Assembly (NCBI RefSeq): GCF_002150805.1
Contig: NZ_MTBA01000014.1
Location: 62,001-126,000, forward strand
DNA length: 64,000 bases
Reading direction: 5' to 3'
Source: Oceanospirillum sanctuarii
GTDB taxonomy: Bacteria; Pseudomonadota; Gammaproteobacteria; Pseudomonadales; Halomonadaceae
Shown one piece after another: positions 1-8,390 of this stretch. Both the position numbers and the translations under genes were made by a program. The notes beneath the pieces are model-generated. The model was given only the letters and a program-made list of their open reading frames with translations, was not told the DNA's origin and made no database searches. The stretch's first letter is position 1, and each line of letters begins with the position of its first letter.

Positions 1-108
1 CTCCAGTGTCTGAGCATTGGCCTGACTCTGACGGATATTGATCACTTTGACCGGTGCTTCAAAGTGCTTCTGACTGCCTGTTGATTTGCTTTTTTTATTC
101 CAGAACAT
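1..108 (-). CDS. 5' end of an unidentified gene (runs off window)
   Basis: An open frame enters from the left edge on the minus strand and starts with ATG at 106-108, giving 36 residues that open MFWNKKSKSTG and continue to the window edge without a stop. A GGGGA lies about eight bases before the ATG. The visible part is basic and polar with no domain I recognise. It is too short to name; it could be any small cytoplasmic protein. Confidence 0.45.
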   Translation of the reverse strand, partial: MFWNKKSKSTGSQKHFEAPVKVINIRQSQANAQTLE

Positions 109-269
109 CGTTGAATCCCCCTGCGTATTTCAGCGATTGGGAAAATCATACATTTGAAATTCAGGAAAATTTCACTGGGGTGTACGCAAGTATGAGAAAA
201 CAATGCTGAAGTATGAGCCTGATACTTGCCAGGCTCGTACAAAGGGACTTTTAGCCTGGTAGGCTGGGT

Positions 270-776
270 TCAGATTTCAGCGGTATCCATCAATCGGGTA
301 CGAACAGAAAGACCGTTAATCGCGATCCCGTGAATCATGGCATCAACCGTGGTGCAGGCATCCTTTAAAACGCTGATCTGGTAGCCTTCTGCCATTTTCG
401 ACAGGGCGGTATGGGTGATGCAGTTCTGGGTCATCATGCCGCAAAGCAACAGCTCCTTTACTCTGAGATCAGTTAGCAGACCGGACAGCGGCGTCTGCTC
501 AAAACTGTCGGCAAAGTGCTTGGTGATAACAGGGGCATTGGGAGCCAGTTTCTGAATCTCCGGGTGAATATCAGCGCCTTCGGTTCCGGGATTAAAGAAG
601 GGGCTGTTTTCGTTACCTTCATGACGGATCAGAATCACAGGGATCGATTTTTCCTGCGCCTGTGTGATGGCGGCTTTCATCTTTTCCAGAATCACATCTG
701 TATTCCAGAGTGGGTACTTACCGTCGGGGAAGTAATCGTTCTGCGGGTCGATAACCAAAAGGGCTTGTTCAGACAT
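270..776 (-). CDS. isochorismatase-family cysteine hydrolase
   Basis: A 168-residue protein of the isochorismatase/nicotinamidase fold. The family triad is visible: Asp10 in the opening LLVIDPQNDY strand, Lys86 in VITKHFAD, and nucleophile Cys119 in GMMTQNCITHTA. Such enzymes cleave amides or carbamoyl groups (nicotinamide, N-carbamoyl compounds, isochorismate) in the cytoplasm, and the substrate cannot be read from this sequence. The start ATG has GGAGAG just upstream. It is divergent from the GlxA-type AraC regulator at 972, a common pairing in which the regulator controls the hydrolase, so that regulation is likely. Length is normal for the family. Confidence 0.85.
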   Translation of the reverse strand: MSEQALLVIDPQNDYFPDGKYPLWNTDVILEKMKAAITQAQEKSIPVILIRHEGNENSPFFNPGTEGADIHPEIQKLAPNAPVITKHFADSFEQTPLSGLLTDLRVKELLLCGMMTQNCITHTALSKMAEGYQISVLKDACTTVDAMIHGIAINGLSVRTRLMDTAEI

Positions 777-971
777 GGTGCTCTCCGTCCTTCTTTCTTA
801 ATTGAGTCTTTTGCTCGCTATTCTGAAAATCAGTTCTTGCCGTTAAAGCGATGAAAGTAAGTTTAGGATTTTGCAATTAGCCTGATCAGTGTCTGAATTG
901 ACAGATTTAAGGTTAAATATGACATTCTGCTTTTGGTCTTATCTTTGTCCCGCTGAAAACGAGGTGTTGCT

Positions 972-1907
972 GTGGTATCCGTTGCCATTCTTGTTTATCC
1001 CGATAGCTTGAAGTCTGCCGTTTATGGTTTGCAGGAGATGTTTATTCTCGCCAATCGTGTTGCTGGCGAGTTGGGGCAGCAGGTAGCGTTTGAACCACAG
1101 CTGATCCGTTTTGATGAGCAAGGCTTCAATGCTGATGAGGCGATACTGAGTCAGGGGTTTCAGGTGGTGATTTTACCTCCGGGACAGCGCAGTGAGTTCT
1201 ATCGTGAGCCGCCTGCAGCACTAACCGATTGGATCCAGCAGCAGGCAGATAGCAAGAGCCTGATCTGCTCTGCCTGCGCCGGGAGCTTTATTCTGGCGGC
1301 AACCGGATTGCTTAATGGCAGGCGTGCGACCACTCACTGGGGCTTTGAGAGCCTGTTCCGGCAACAACATCCTGAGGTGACTCTCGATCTGGATCAGATC
1401 ATTGTTGATGAGGGATCACTGGTCACTGCCGGTGGCATGATGTCCTGGCTAGATCTGGGTTTTGAAGTGATCTCACGGTTTACCGAACCCGGGGTTGTGC
1501 CTTTATTGGGGAAATATCTGGTGGTGGATACCGGACGCAGGGCGCAGAGTTTTTATCGTCGCTTCCGACCGGATCTGCAGCATGGGGATGAGGTGATCGT
1601 ATCGGCTCAGGAGAAAATTGCGGAGCAATTCCCCGCATTACCATCTGTTGCCGAGCTGGCGCAGCAGGTGCATCTGGGGGAGCGCACCTTTCTGCGCCGT
1701 TTTGAAAAAGCCACCGGACTAAAACCAAAAAACTATATGCAGCGCTTTGCCATTCAAAAAGCCTGCGATCTGTTGGAAGAGAGCCGGGTTCCCTTCGAAA
1801 CCATCGCCCGGGATGTCGGCTACGAAGATGCCGGAGCCTGCCGCAAACTCTTTGTCCGTATCATGGGGTTAACCCCGGGGGAGTTCCGGCAGCGTTTCAG
1901 GGAGTAG
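972..1907 (+). CDS. GlxA-type AraC-family transcriptional regulator
   Basis: This 311-residue protein has an N-terminal DJ-1/PfpI-like domain (about residues 1-170; Cys around SACAGSFILAATG) and a C-terminal AraC double helix-turn-helix (about 215-311, with LGERTFLRRFEKATG and the second helix VGYEDAGACRKLF). The architecture matches the GlxA/FtrA/CdhR group, which often controls catabolism of quaternary amines, arginine or carnitine. The start is GTG at 972; no in-frame ATG lies nearby. It is divergent from the cysteine hydrolase at 270-776 and the 195-bp gap should hold both promoters. The inducer is unknown. Confidence 0.85.
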   Translation: MVSVAILVYPDSLKSAVYGLQEMFILANRVAGELGQQVAFEPQLIRFDEQGFNADEAILSQGFQVVILPPGQRSEFYREPPAALTDWIQQQADSKSLICSACAGSFILAATGLLNGRRATTHWGFESLFRQQHPEVTLDLDQIIVDEGSLVTAGGMMSWLDLGFEVISRFTEPGVVPLLGKYLVVDTGRRAQSFYRRFRPDLQHGDEVIVSAQEKIAEQFPALPSVAELAQQVHLGERTFLRRFEKATGLKPKNYMQRFAIQKACDLLEESRVPFETIARDVGYEDAGACRKLFVRIMGLTPGEFRQRFRE

Positions 1908-1931
1908 TCTTAAGCTGGCTTTTAGGCAGGC

Positions 1932-2459
1932 TCAGAAGCGGACTTTATAAGTAAGTAGTGCACCGCCATCCAGAGTGGGTTGCATGAACAGAGAAGGCGG
2001 TTCGTCATCTGACATCCAGTCAATAGCGGCAAGACCAACGATAGCCAGGTGCCATGCGATCATATTGTTAGTAAACACTTCGTCTTTGCTGACCTTATCT
2101 TCATCCAGAGATATGTTGTAAAAAGCGATGCTTTCCCCGATCAGAAGACTCCCCCAAAACTGATGGTCACTGGTGGAGTTGACGGCTCCTAAGGGGAAAA
2201 GCAGAGCGGCAACTACCCCATAGGTGTTGGGCGATTCTGATGCCAGCCAGGCATTCGTTGCGATAAGCCCTTCAGCAAGGCCTATATAGAAAAGGGTTTC
2301 TCCGACCGTCAGCTCATTCTGTTCAGAATCTTTTGTTGTCAGATTGCTTTCAAAAGAGTCAGGGTAGTCATTGGAAAACGGGTATTGAGTGACTGTACCT
2401 GATGCCAAAACGCTGGATGCGGAAAAAAACAGAAATAGGGACAGAATGAGTGGTTTCAC
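1932..2459 (-). CDS. hypothetical exported protein
   Basis: A 175-residue protein with an N-terminal Sec-type signal (MKPLILSLFLFFSASSVLASG, cleavage likely after the Ala-Ser-Gly region). One or two hydrophobic stretches follow around residues 55-105 (LFYIGLAEGLIATNAWLASE and VVAALLFPLGAV), so it may be membrane-associated. The start is GTG, supported by a strong GGAGG seven bases upstream. I recognise no family. It converges with the AraC gene, whose stop lies 24 bases away, and is not obviously co-transcribed with anything. Confidence 0.7.
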   Translation of the reverse strand: MKPLILSLFLFFSASSVLASGTVTQYPFSNDYPDSFESNLTTKDSEQNELTVGETLFYIGLAEGLIATNAWLASESPNTYGVVAALLFPLGAVNSTSDHQFWGSLLIGESIAFYNISLDEDKVSKDEVFTNNMIAWHLAIVGLAAIDWMSDDEPPSLFMQPTLDGGALLTYKVRF

Positions 2460-2615
2460 TGAATGCCTCCAGGCAAAAGAATCTTTTTATTATCAATTGC
2501 TTTTGCCCGAATGTCAGTCCTGAGCGCTCATTTTTGGTGCGTGGAAGGGTTTCAGAGGTTGATTGAAAAGGACGGGCATCCTTGCCCTGGACACTATAGA
2601 GAAAACGAGACTTCA

Positions 2616-2663
2616 CTTTCCAGGCTATTAACTTTCTAGGCTATTAACTTTCAAGACTATTCA
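2616..2663. repeat. three tandem copies of a 16-bp repeat
   Basis: Units begin at 2616, 2632 and 2648 with exact 16-bp period. The first two read CTTTCCAGGCTATTAA and CTTTCTAGGCTATTAA; the third, CTTTCAAGACTATTCA, is diverged and overlaps the last codons and stop of the LuxR-type gene. It looks like a small minisatellite at the 3' end of that gene. Confidence 0.8.
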
Positions 2664-3450
2664 GGTGGCTCAGGAACAGGGTAAAGATTTCCGACTGAGT
2701 CGAGGTGTTCAGGCGGCTGTGAATGTTCTTACGGTGAACTTTAACGGTGCCGACACTGATGCTGAGAATATCAGCGATCGCTTTTGAGGAGTGCCCTTGC
2801 AGGATCAGACCGAGAATCTCCTGCTCACGCTGAGTCAGTACGCCGCTGGCGAAGGTTTTCAGCGCCTGTTTGATCGGGCCTGCGGACTTCTCATACTGTA
2901 CAAATTCGCCGGATTGCGCCTGCCAGAACTGCTGGATCAGAGCTTCAATCACCGGGAAGATACTTTTCAGACGGTTCAGCTCAGCACGGGTGATGGTGCC
3001 CAGTGCTGTTTTGCGTCCCAAAGCGATGGCACAAGTCGTGTTCTGGGTCAGAGGGATCGTGAGATTCACCTCATCGACTAAGTCGAATTTACGGTAGCAG
3101 GACTGGTAGTACTCGGTCTGGTCAAAGGAATCCGGTGCGATATCCACCAGACGGGAGACGTTCGCGCCCATACCGCCACTGATGCTGTTGAACAGAGGAT
3201 CAAGGATATAAGCCTTTTCGATATAAGCCTTCAGTGTCGGGCTGTGCTCTGCAGGATCTTTGGGATGCAGAATAATCGGCTTTAAAGACTTTTTATAAGT
3301 CACGACCAGAATGGTGTCGAAATTACAGTGGTTGCTGAGCACCTCTTCAAGTACCGGCATAAAGCTGGGAACCTTGATATGGTGGATCAGCGATGCGATA
3401 TCCCTTGCACAGGTGGGCGATATAAGCTCCGGATGATTCTTGGTTTGCAT
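2644..3450 (-). CDS. LuxR-family transcriptional regulator
   Basis: The C-terminus carries a typical LuxR/GerE helix-turn-helix (LTQREQEILGLILQGHSSKAI followed by LSISVGTVKVHRKNI). The upstream part (about 200 residues) is an unassigned sensor-like domain, perhaps GAF- or autoinducer-domain-like. An upstream ATG at 3588 would add 46 residues rich in Ser, Thr, Arg and Pro with no ribosome site. The ATG at 3448-3450 has GGAG upstream and begins MQTKNHPEL, where conserved-looking sequence starts, so I prefer it. The gene lies 3' of, and on the same strand as, the aminotransferase, so it may be its regulator. The effector is unknown. Confidence 0.75.
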   Translation of the reverse strand: MQTKNHPELISPTCARDIASLIHHIKVPSFMPVLEEVLSNHCNFDTILVVTYKKSLKPIILHPKDPAEHSPTLKAYIEKAYILDPLFNSISGGMGANVSRLVDIAPDSFDQTEYYQSCYRKFDLVDEVNLTIPLTQNTTCAIALGRKTALGTITRAELNRLKSIFPVIEALIQQFWQAQSGEFVQYEKSAGPIKQALKTFASGVLTQREQEILGLILQGHSSKAIADILSISVGTVKVHRKNIHSRLNTSTQSEIFTLFLSHLNSLES

Positions 3451-3672
3451 GGGGGATGTCACTCCGGTTGCAGCAGTGTGTAATGTGGGGTCGGTTTGTC
3501 TTGTCGGTCTGGTTTGGCTTGTAGTGTCAGACGCTGTAGCTGAGAAAAACCTGCTTCTGATTATCCGGTTTGGTTGGATTAATTGCATGGTTTTATTGTT
3601 GTTTTTATGGGTTTGAATTGTATTTTTATGAGATCGCCCGGGCAGTTGTCCGGGCGATCTTATTTCAGGCGC

Positions 3673-5049
3673 TTACAGCTGATTCACAGATTCCAGTGTC
3701 AGATCCAGACACTGTTTCGCTTTGGCGCACAGCTCATCCACTTCTTCACGGGTGATCACCAGAGGTGGTGACAGAACCATACGGCTGCCTACGGCGCGCA
3801 TGATCAGACCATTGTTGAAGCAGTGCTCACGGCAGATGTAGCCCACATCGATATCAGATGGGAACAGCTCTTTAGTGGCTTTGTCTTTCACCAGTGCGAA
3901 ACCAGCAATCAGACCCACACCGTTGATATGACCCACCAGTGGGTGATCCTGCAGGGTTTCACGCAGTTTCTCCTGGAAGTATGGGCCGATATCGTTAGCC
4001 ACGTACTCAACGATGTTCTCTTTCTTCATCAGTTCGATGTTAGCCAGAGCAACCGCTGCAGCAGCCGGGTGACCGGAGTAGGTGAAGCCGTGGTTGAAGT
4101 CTTCGCCCATAGTATCCAGCGCTTTAGCGATACGATCGCCCACTGCAACTGCAGAGATTGGCAGGTAACCGGAAGACAGACCTTTCGCCATGGACATGAT
4201 GTCCGGGTTGATATCCAGAGTCTGGGAACCGAACCAGCTACCGGTACGACCGAAGCCACAGATCACTTCGTCAGCTGCCAGCAGAATGTCGTACTTCTTA
4301 CAGATCTTCTGAATTTCAGACCAGTAGTTCGCTGGTGGCATAATAACACCACCTGCACCCTGAATCGGCTCACCGATAAAGGCCGCAACATTGTCCGGGC
4401 CTACTTCAAGAATGCGCTCTTCCAGTGCTTTAGCACAGGCCAGACCGAACTCTTCTTCGGTCATATCGCCACCTTCACCGTACCAGTAAGGCTGACGGAT
4501 ATGCTCAATGCCACCCACCATAGGGATGCCTTGCTTGTGCATACCGCTCATACCGCCAAGGCTTGCACCACCCACAGTACTGCCGTGGTAAGCATTTTCA
4601 CGGCTGATCAGGATGTTTTTGTACGGCTTACCCTGAGACGCCCAGTAAGTACGGGTCAGACGGATAATGGTATCAACCGCTTCAGAGCCTGAGTTCGCGA
4701 AGAAGATGCGGTTCAGATCACCCGGAGTTACCTCAGCAATAGCCTGAGCCAGTTTTGCCGCCGGTACGTGAGTGGTCTGGAAGAAAGTGTTGTAGAACGG
4801 CAGGGTTTTCATCTGCTCGTAGGCAGCGTCGATCAGTTCCTGACGACCATAACCCATGTTCACACACCAAAGGCCAGCCATGCCGTCCAGCATCTTCTTG
4901 CCTTCACTGTCCCACAGGTAAACACCCTCTGCTTTAGTGATAACACGGGCACCTTTCTTGTTCAGAGCGCCGGTATCGGTAAATGGGTGCAGGTGGTGTT
5001 TCGCGTCCAGTGCCTGCCACTCTAGGGTGTTGTTGTTTTCAGCAGCCAT
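3673..5049 (-). CDS. spuC: class III PLP aminotransferase, putrescine/polyamine-pyruvate type
   Basis: A 458-residue fold-type I class III aminotransferase with PLP lysine Lys289 in SMAKGLSSGYLP, the phosphate/ring-binding Asp260 in DEVICGFGRTG, and the GSEAVDTIIRL motif. Among class III enzymes the opening (WQALDAKHHLHPFTD) and overall pattern match SpuC, which moves an amino group from putrescine or similar diamines to pyruvate, giving 4-aminobutanal and alanine. The start ATG follows AGAGGA. Its 5' region carries four TGTGATCACA-type operators, so the neighbouring GntR regulator probably controls it. Substrate assignment rests on similarity and context; other omega-amine substrates are possible. 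Confidence 0.85.
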   Translation of the reverse strand: MAAENNNTLEWQALDAKHHLHPFTDTGALNKKGARVITKAEGVYLWDSEGKKMLDGMAGLWCVNMGYGRQELIDAAYEQMKTLPFYNTFFQTTHVPAAKLAQAIAEVTPGDLNRIFFANSGSEAVDTIIRLTRTYWASQGKPYKNILISRENAYHGSTVGGASLGGMSGMHKQGIPMVGGIEHIRQPYWYGEGGDMTEEEFGLACAKALEERILEVGPDNVAAFIGEPIQGAGGVIMPPANYWSEIQKICKKYDILLAADEVICGFGRTGSWFGSQTLDINPDIMSMAKGLSSGYLPISAVAVGDRIAKALDTMGEDFNHGFTYSGHPAAAAVALANIELMKKENIVEYVANDIGPYFQEKLRETLQDHPLVGHINGVGLIAGFALVKDKATKELFPSDIDVGYICREHCFNNGLIMRAVGSRMVLSPPLVITREEVDELCAKAKQCLDLTLESVNQL

Positions 5050-5184
5050 TTGCTAATCCTCTGGTTATTGCGCGGTAACGGCATCCTGCGGTAGCTGCGG
5101 ATGCTGTTGAACTGAGCTTATGAATTCTTAATAAAGCTTTGCACGATCAAAGTTGGTCAATTGAAGCTGATCGCGAAAGCATAT

Positions 5185-5198
5185 TTTGTGATCAATAT
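5185..5198. promoter_or_regulatory. GntR operator copy 1 (half-degenerate)
   Basis: TTTGTGATCAATAT keeps the left half and central GATC of the palindrome found repeatedly around the GntR gene. It is the copy nearest the aminotransferase start, about 135 bases upstream. Confidence 0.5.
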
Positions 5199-5239
5199 TT
5201 GGGGTTTAACCCAAGGTGTCTTAATCAACTTGATTGCAT

Positions 5240-5253
5240 TTTGTGATCACAAA
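5240..5253. promoter_or_regulatory. GntR operator copy 2 (perfect palindrome)
   Basis: A perfect TTTGTGATCACAAA palindrome (16 bp counting the flanking T and A). It is the best copy on the aminotransferase side. There is no spacer between the TGTGA and TCACA halves, so this is not a CRP site, which needs six bases between them. Confidence 0.7.
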
Positions 5254-5281
5254 AAAGAAAAGTCAAACAATCTGGTATTAA

Positions 5282-5295
5282 ATTTTGATCACAAA
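5282..5295. promoter_or_regulatory. GntR operator copy 3
   Basis: ATTTTGATCACAAA: the right half is perfect and the left half lacks one G. Its centre is 42 bp from copy 2, four helical turns, which would suit cooperative binding on one face. Confidence 0.55.
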
Positions 5296-5422
5296 AGAAG
5301 TGGTTTTGGCTAACCTGCTGATTTTTATGGGGTTATCTCGCGAGTGGTGTTTTAGCGAAATTACCCGTGATTCAGGGATGTTGATGCTTTCTGCGGTAAT
5401 TGAGCCGTCAGATCGCTTTTAA

Positions 5423-5436
5423 AATGTGATCACAAA
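5423..5436. promoter_or_regulatory. GntR operator copy 4
   Basis: AATGTGATCACAAA, one mismatch from the perfect palindrome. It lies about 375 bases upstream of the aminotransferase start and 225 bases past the GntR stop. Confidence 0.6.
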
Positions 5437-5598
5437 AATAGAGAGGGTTTGGTTTGCTGCCAGGAGTTGAAATAGGAAGGGGAGTCAGTGTTTTTCTAAC
5501 CTTATGATTTTGAAGGTTAAATTTTGGTCTTAACGGTTGGTTGTAGCAGCTGGTTTTAGTGGTTGGCAAATGGTGTTGCTAAAACTGTTGGTAAGGGG

Positions 5599-5635
5599 AG
5601 GTGATGAGCCGGAGTGGCTCATCACCTCTTTTTTT
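5599..5635 (+). terminator. intrinsic-terminator-like hairpin between GntR gene and aminotransferase
   Basis: A perfect 12-bp stem (AGGTGATGAGCC / GGCTCATCACCT) with loop GGAGT is followed on the plus strand by C and a run of T. Both flanking genes are on the minus strand, so as a terminator it would stop plus-strand transcription entering the GntR gene from its 3' side. On the minus strand it is a stem without a T run. Confidence 0.65.
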
Positions 5636-5660
5636 GTGCAGGGCTTTTTCGGTTTGCCCC

Positions 5661-6377
5661 TTAAATCGCGTCAGCAGCGGCCTGCTCGATAAAGTTGTAC
5701 AAAAGCTCCGGCGTACCGGCAAAAGCAAAACCTTCACGAATATCTGATGCAATGGCCATCTGCAATGCCAAAGCGTCTTTCTTAGTAATCGCTTCCAAGG
5801 CTTCATTATGGCGATCAATGGTGTAGTGCTCTTTGAGGCGGGAGTTGGCCAGCTTCATAAAGGGCCCCAGCTGCAACCACAAACTCTCAATCAAAGGCAG
5901 GGTAACCTGATGGGGGTTGGCGGTGTAGAGTCTGCGGTGGAAGCGCTGGTTGCGGATGGTGATCTGCTCCAGGTCGCCATTGTCCTGTGCCTCATCAATC
6001 TCTTTATCCAGTGCGATCAGCTCTGCCAGCTTTTCATTATCGATATAGGGCAGGGCGCGGGCTGCCGCGTGGGACTCAAGGTTGATGCGGGCTTCGCATA
6101 GTTCGCTGAACTTCATCGCCGTCATCTTGGGTACGATCACACGACGATTCCCCTGAATCTCCAGCGCATTTTCTGCTGCCAACTGGCGCAGGGCTTCACG
6201 AACCGGCATAGGGCTGACATCCAGTATGGTGGCCAGCTCCCGTATGGTCAGAGCACGGCCTGGGAGTATCTGGCCGTTCATTACTGCGTTACGCAAAGTG
6301 CTATATACCCACTGGGTGATAGTTACAGCTTCGTCGCGCTTGGTTAATGTAATTTGTATCGGTGATTTCTTGTCCAT
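5661..6377 (-). CDS. FadR-type GntR-family transcriptional regulator
   Basis: The N-terminal winged helix (about residues 15-80) includes LTIRELATILDVSPMPVREAL, the hallmark GntR recognition region. It is followed by an all-helical FCD ligand domain (about 90-225; RFHRRLY and the late HNEALEAI supply the usual metal-binding histidines). The ATG at 6375-6377 (MDKKSPIQ) is preferred over an upstream TTG that would add ten residues. The gene is flanked by clusters of TGTGATCACA palindromes, upstream of the aminotransferase on one side and of puuA and itself on the other, so it very likely represses or activates both and regulates itself. The ligand is probably a polyamine or catabolite (inference). 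Confidence 0.88.
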   Translation of the reverse strand: MDKKSPIQITLTKRDEAVTITQWVYSTLRNAVMNGQILPGRALTIRELATILDVSPMPVREALRQLAAENALEIQGNRRVIVPKMTAMKFSELCEARINLESHAAARALPYIDNEKLAELIALDKEIDEAQDNGDLEQITIRNQRFHRRLYTANPHQVTLPLIESLWLQLGPFMKLANSRLKEHYTIDRHNEALEAITKKDALALQMAIASDIREGFAFAGTPELLYNFIEQAAADAI

Positions 6378-6545
6378 TATTGGCCGCCTGATCCCGTATC
6401 TGTTCAAGACTCTGCTTGTTTGTTGTTTTTCTGAATGGAGTGTTTGGACATCGTCCCGGCTTCGCCAAATCCGGAGCAGTAATAATGCCGGATTAGCCCT
6501 GCATTTTGCAGGGGCAGGGTATCACAAAAAAGGTGCAATCCCGGG

Positions 6546-6559
6546 TTTGTGATCACCAA
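6546..6559. promoter_or_regulatory. GntR operator copy 5
   Basis: TTTGTGATCACCAA, one base from the perfect palindrome, about 170 bases upstream of the GntR start, a position suited to autoregulation. Confidence 0.6.
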
Positions 6560-6608
6560 TTTGGTGCGAAATAAAATCTTTAATCGGATTGATTGACCGG
6601 GTTATTTA

Positions 6609-6622
6609 TTTGTGATCATATC
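6609..6622. promoter_or_regulatory. GntR operator copy 6
   Basis: TTTGTGATCATATC: left half and core GATC intact, right half degenerate. Its centre is 24 bp from copy 7. Confidence 0.5.
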
Positions 6623-6632
6623 AATACCACGA

Positions 6633-6646
6633 AATGTGATCACAAA
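6633..6646. promoter_or_regulatory. GntR operator copy 7
   Basis: AATGTGATCACAAA, identical to copy 4 and closest to puuA (about 160 bases upstream of its start). It is the best candidate for direct control of the puuA-pot operon. Confidence 0.6.
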
Positions 6647-6805
6647 TAAATAAAAGTTTACCTGATGCAGGTCACACTGCCTTTAATTAGAGGGCTGGCA
6701 TCAGGGGGTAGCTAAGCTGAATTTATTTGGCCGGATGACAACCTCAAACCTGGGTTCAGGTCATCGGTAAGCGTTTCGAAAAAGTTTTATAAGAGAGATA
6801 AAAAA

Positions 6806-8179
6806 ATGTCTGCAAATTTTAATGGCGATATCAAAAGCTTCGTACCGACCAGTGCTGAGCACAACGAGTTCGATCTGTTCATCACTGATCTGAACGGTAA
6901 CCTGCGCGGAAAACGTATGCCGGGCAGCGCTCAGAAAAAAGTATTCAAAGAGGGCGTTAAGCTACCGCGCTCTGTAATCGGCTTCGACCACTGGGGCGAT
7001 GACGTACTGGAAAACGGTCTGGTATTTGAGACCGGTGACAGCGACGGTATCTGCATGCCGGTTCACCCTGAGCCAGTGAATGTGCCTTGGGCTGAAGCGC
7101 CACGTAACCAGATTCTGGCAATGATGTTTGATCCCGATGGCAAGCCGTTTGATGCGGACCCGCGTCAGATTCTGCTGAACATTGTTGCACGCTTTAAAGA
7201 GCTGGGCCTGACCCCGGTTATGGCTACCGAGCTTGAGTTCTATCTGCTGGACGGCAAGTCCGAAAAACGTCAGGTCCCAGAGCCACCGGTTCTGGCTGAA
7301 GGCCACGGTCGTCGTCTGTACGACACTGACTGCTACTCCATCGAAGAGATGGATGGTCTGGCTTCCTTCTTTGGTGAAGTACGTAGCGCCTGTATCGAAC
7401 AGGGCATTCCGGCTGACACCATTATCTCCGAATTAGGCCCCGGCCAGTTTGAAATCAACCTGATGCACGTTGCTGATCCGGCTCTGGCTGGCGATCACGC
7501 CAACCTGTTCAAGCGTCTGGTGAAAGGTGTGGCCCGTAAGCACGACTTCGGTGCGACCTTTATGGCTAAGCCTTATGCCGACAAGAGCGGTAACGGTTTC
7601 CACGTTCACTTCAGTCTGATCGATGAAAACGGCAACAACGTGTTTGACGATGGCACTGATGCCGGTTCTGACCTGCTGCGCCACGCCATCGCCGGTCTGA
7701 TGGAAACCATGGCCGACAGCATGCTGATCTTCGCGCCGCACCTGAACTCTTACCGTCGTTTTGCAGCCGGTGCACACGCGCCTACCTTTGCAAGCTGGGG
7801 TTACGAGAACCGTACCGTAGCACTGCGTGTACCTGAGAGTGAGCCGGTAGCCCGTCGTATCGAACACCGTGTATCCGGTGCAGATGCGAACCCATACCTG
7901 GTGCTGGCTTCTGTTCTTGCCGGTGCTCTGTACGGTATCGAGAACAAACTGCAGCCACCTTCCCCGATTGAAGGTGATGCTTATGCCGAAGCAGAAGAGC
8001 GTGATCTGCCGCGTCTGCCGACCCGTTGGGATGATGCCACTGAAGCTCTGAAAGAGAGTGAAGTGCTGAAAGAGTACATGGGTGAATCCTTTGTACGTGT
8101 GTTCTCCGCTGCCAAAGAGCAGGAACAACGCAAGATTCAGAGCCGCATTTCCGATGTGGAATATGAGGCATACCTGTAA
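6806..8179 (+). CDS. puuA: glutamine synthetase family protein, gamma-glutamylputrescine synthetase type
   Basis: A 457-residue type I glutamine synthetase-fold enzyme. N-terminal beta-grasp about 20-110, then the catalytic domain with the metal-binding ATELEFYLL, the NGFHVHFSL histidine region, and the NRTVALRVPESEPVARRIEHR substrate/ATP segment. PuuA ligates glutamate to putrescine with ATP, the first step of the gamma-glutamyl pathway in the cytoplasm. The assignment to polyamines rather than nitrogen assimilation rests on divergence from GlnA, the pot genes directly downstream, and operators of the GntR regulator upstream. A second paralogue lies at 40159-41505. The start follows AGAGAG. 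Confidence 0.85.
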   Translation: MSANFNGDIKSFVPTSAEHNEFDLFITDLNGNLRGKRMPGSAQKKVFKEGVKLPRSVIGFDHWGDDVLENGLVFETGDSDGICMPVHPEPVNVPWAEAPRNQILAMMFDPDGKPFDADPRQILLNIVARFKELGLTPVMATELEFYLLDGKSEKRQVPEPPVLAEGHGRRLYDTDCYSIEEMDGLASFFGEVRSACIEQGIPADTIISELGPGQFEINLMHVADPALAGDHANLFKRLVKGVARKHDFGATFMAKPYADKSGNGFHVHFSLIDENGNNVFDDGTDAGSDLLRHAIAGLMETMADSMLIFAPHLNSYRRFAAGAHAPTFASWGYENRTVALRVPESEPVARRIEHRVSGADANPYLVLASVLAGALYGIENKLQPPSPIEGDAYAEAEERDLPRLPTRWDDATEALKESEVLKEYMGESFVRVFSAAKEQEQRKIQSRISDVEYEAYL

Positions 8180-8189
8180 GCCGTCTGAA

Positions 8190-8272
8190 CCGGTCTGCAG
8201 GGAATTAACGTGATTAAGGTCGCCGATGACATCTTGGGATGCCATCGGTGACGGTAAACGAATTCAGACCGG
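8190..8272 (+). other. nested RNA stem structure between puuA and potF
   Basis: Outer arms CCGGTCTG (8190-8197) and CAGACCGG (8265-8272) enclose a strong hairpin at 8219-8252: GTCGCCGATG pairs CATCGGTGAC, then CATC pairs GATG around a TTGG loop. No T run follows, so this is more likely a processing or mRNA-stabilising structure than a terminator. Confidence 0.55.
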
Positions 8273-8390
8273 AAGATCTCCGGATCTCCCGGCTGGAAAA
8301 TTTAGGAATACGAATGAAATAACCCGTAATACACACTAGAAAAATAAATGCACGACACCTTGATCGGACGTGCTTTCAGAGGAACTGAAC

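Larger units (their letters stand above)
5050..5660. other. 611-bp regulatory intergenic region
   Basis: No gene is visible between the aminotransferase start and the GntR stop. The stretch is AT-rich next to the aminotransferase and holds four copies of a TGTGATCACA-type palindrome (5185, 5240, 5282, 5423) plus a strong stem-loop with a T run at 5599-5635 that points toward the plus strand. Confidence 0.7.
6378..6805. other. 428-bp divergent promoter region between GntR gene and puuA
   Basis: It carries three operator copies (6546, 6609, 6633) and an ATCACAAAAA half-site at 6521. No other gene is visible. Start sites for the divergent GntR and puuA transcripts must lie here. Confidence 0.7.

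Noticed and set aside
5560-5580. Sigma-54 promoter (TTGGCA...TTGCT)
   Set aside because: The GG-to-GC spacing is 11 instead of the required 10 bases and the gene orientation does not fit.
5185-6646. TGTGA/TCACA sequences as CRP binding sites
   Set aside because: CRP needs six bases between the TGTGA and TCACA halves; here the halves are fused over a central GATC, and the sites cluster only around the GntR gene.
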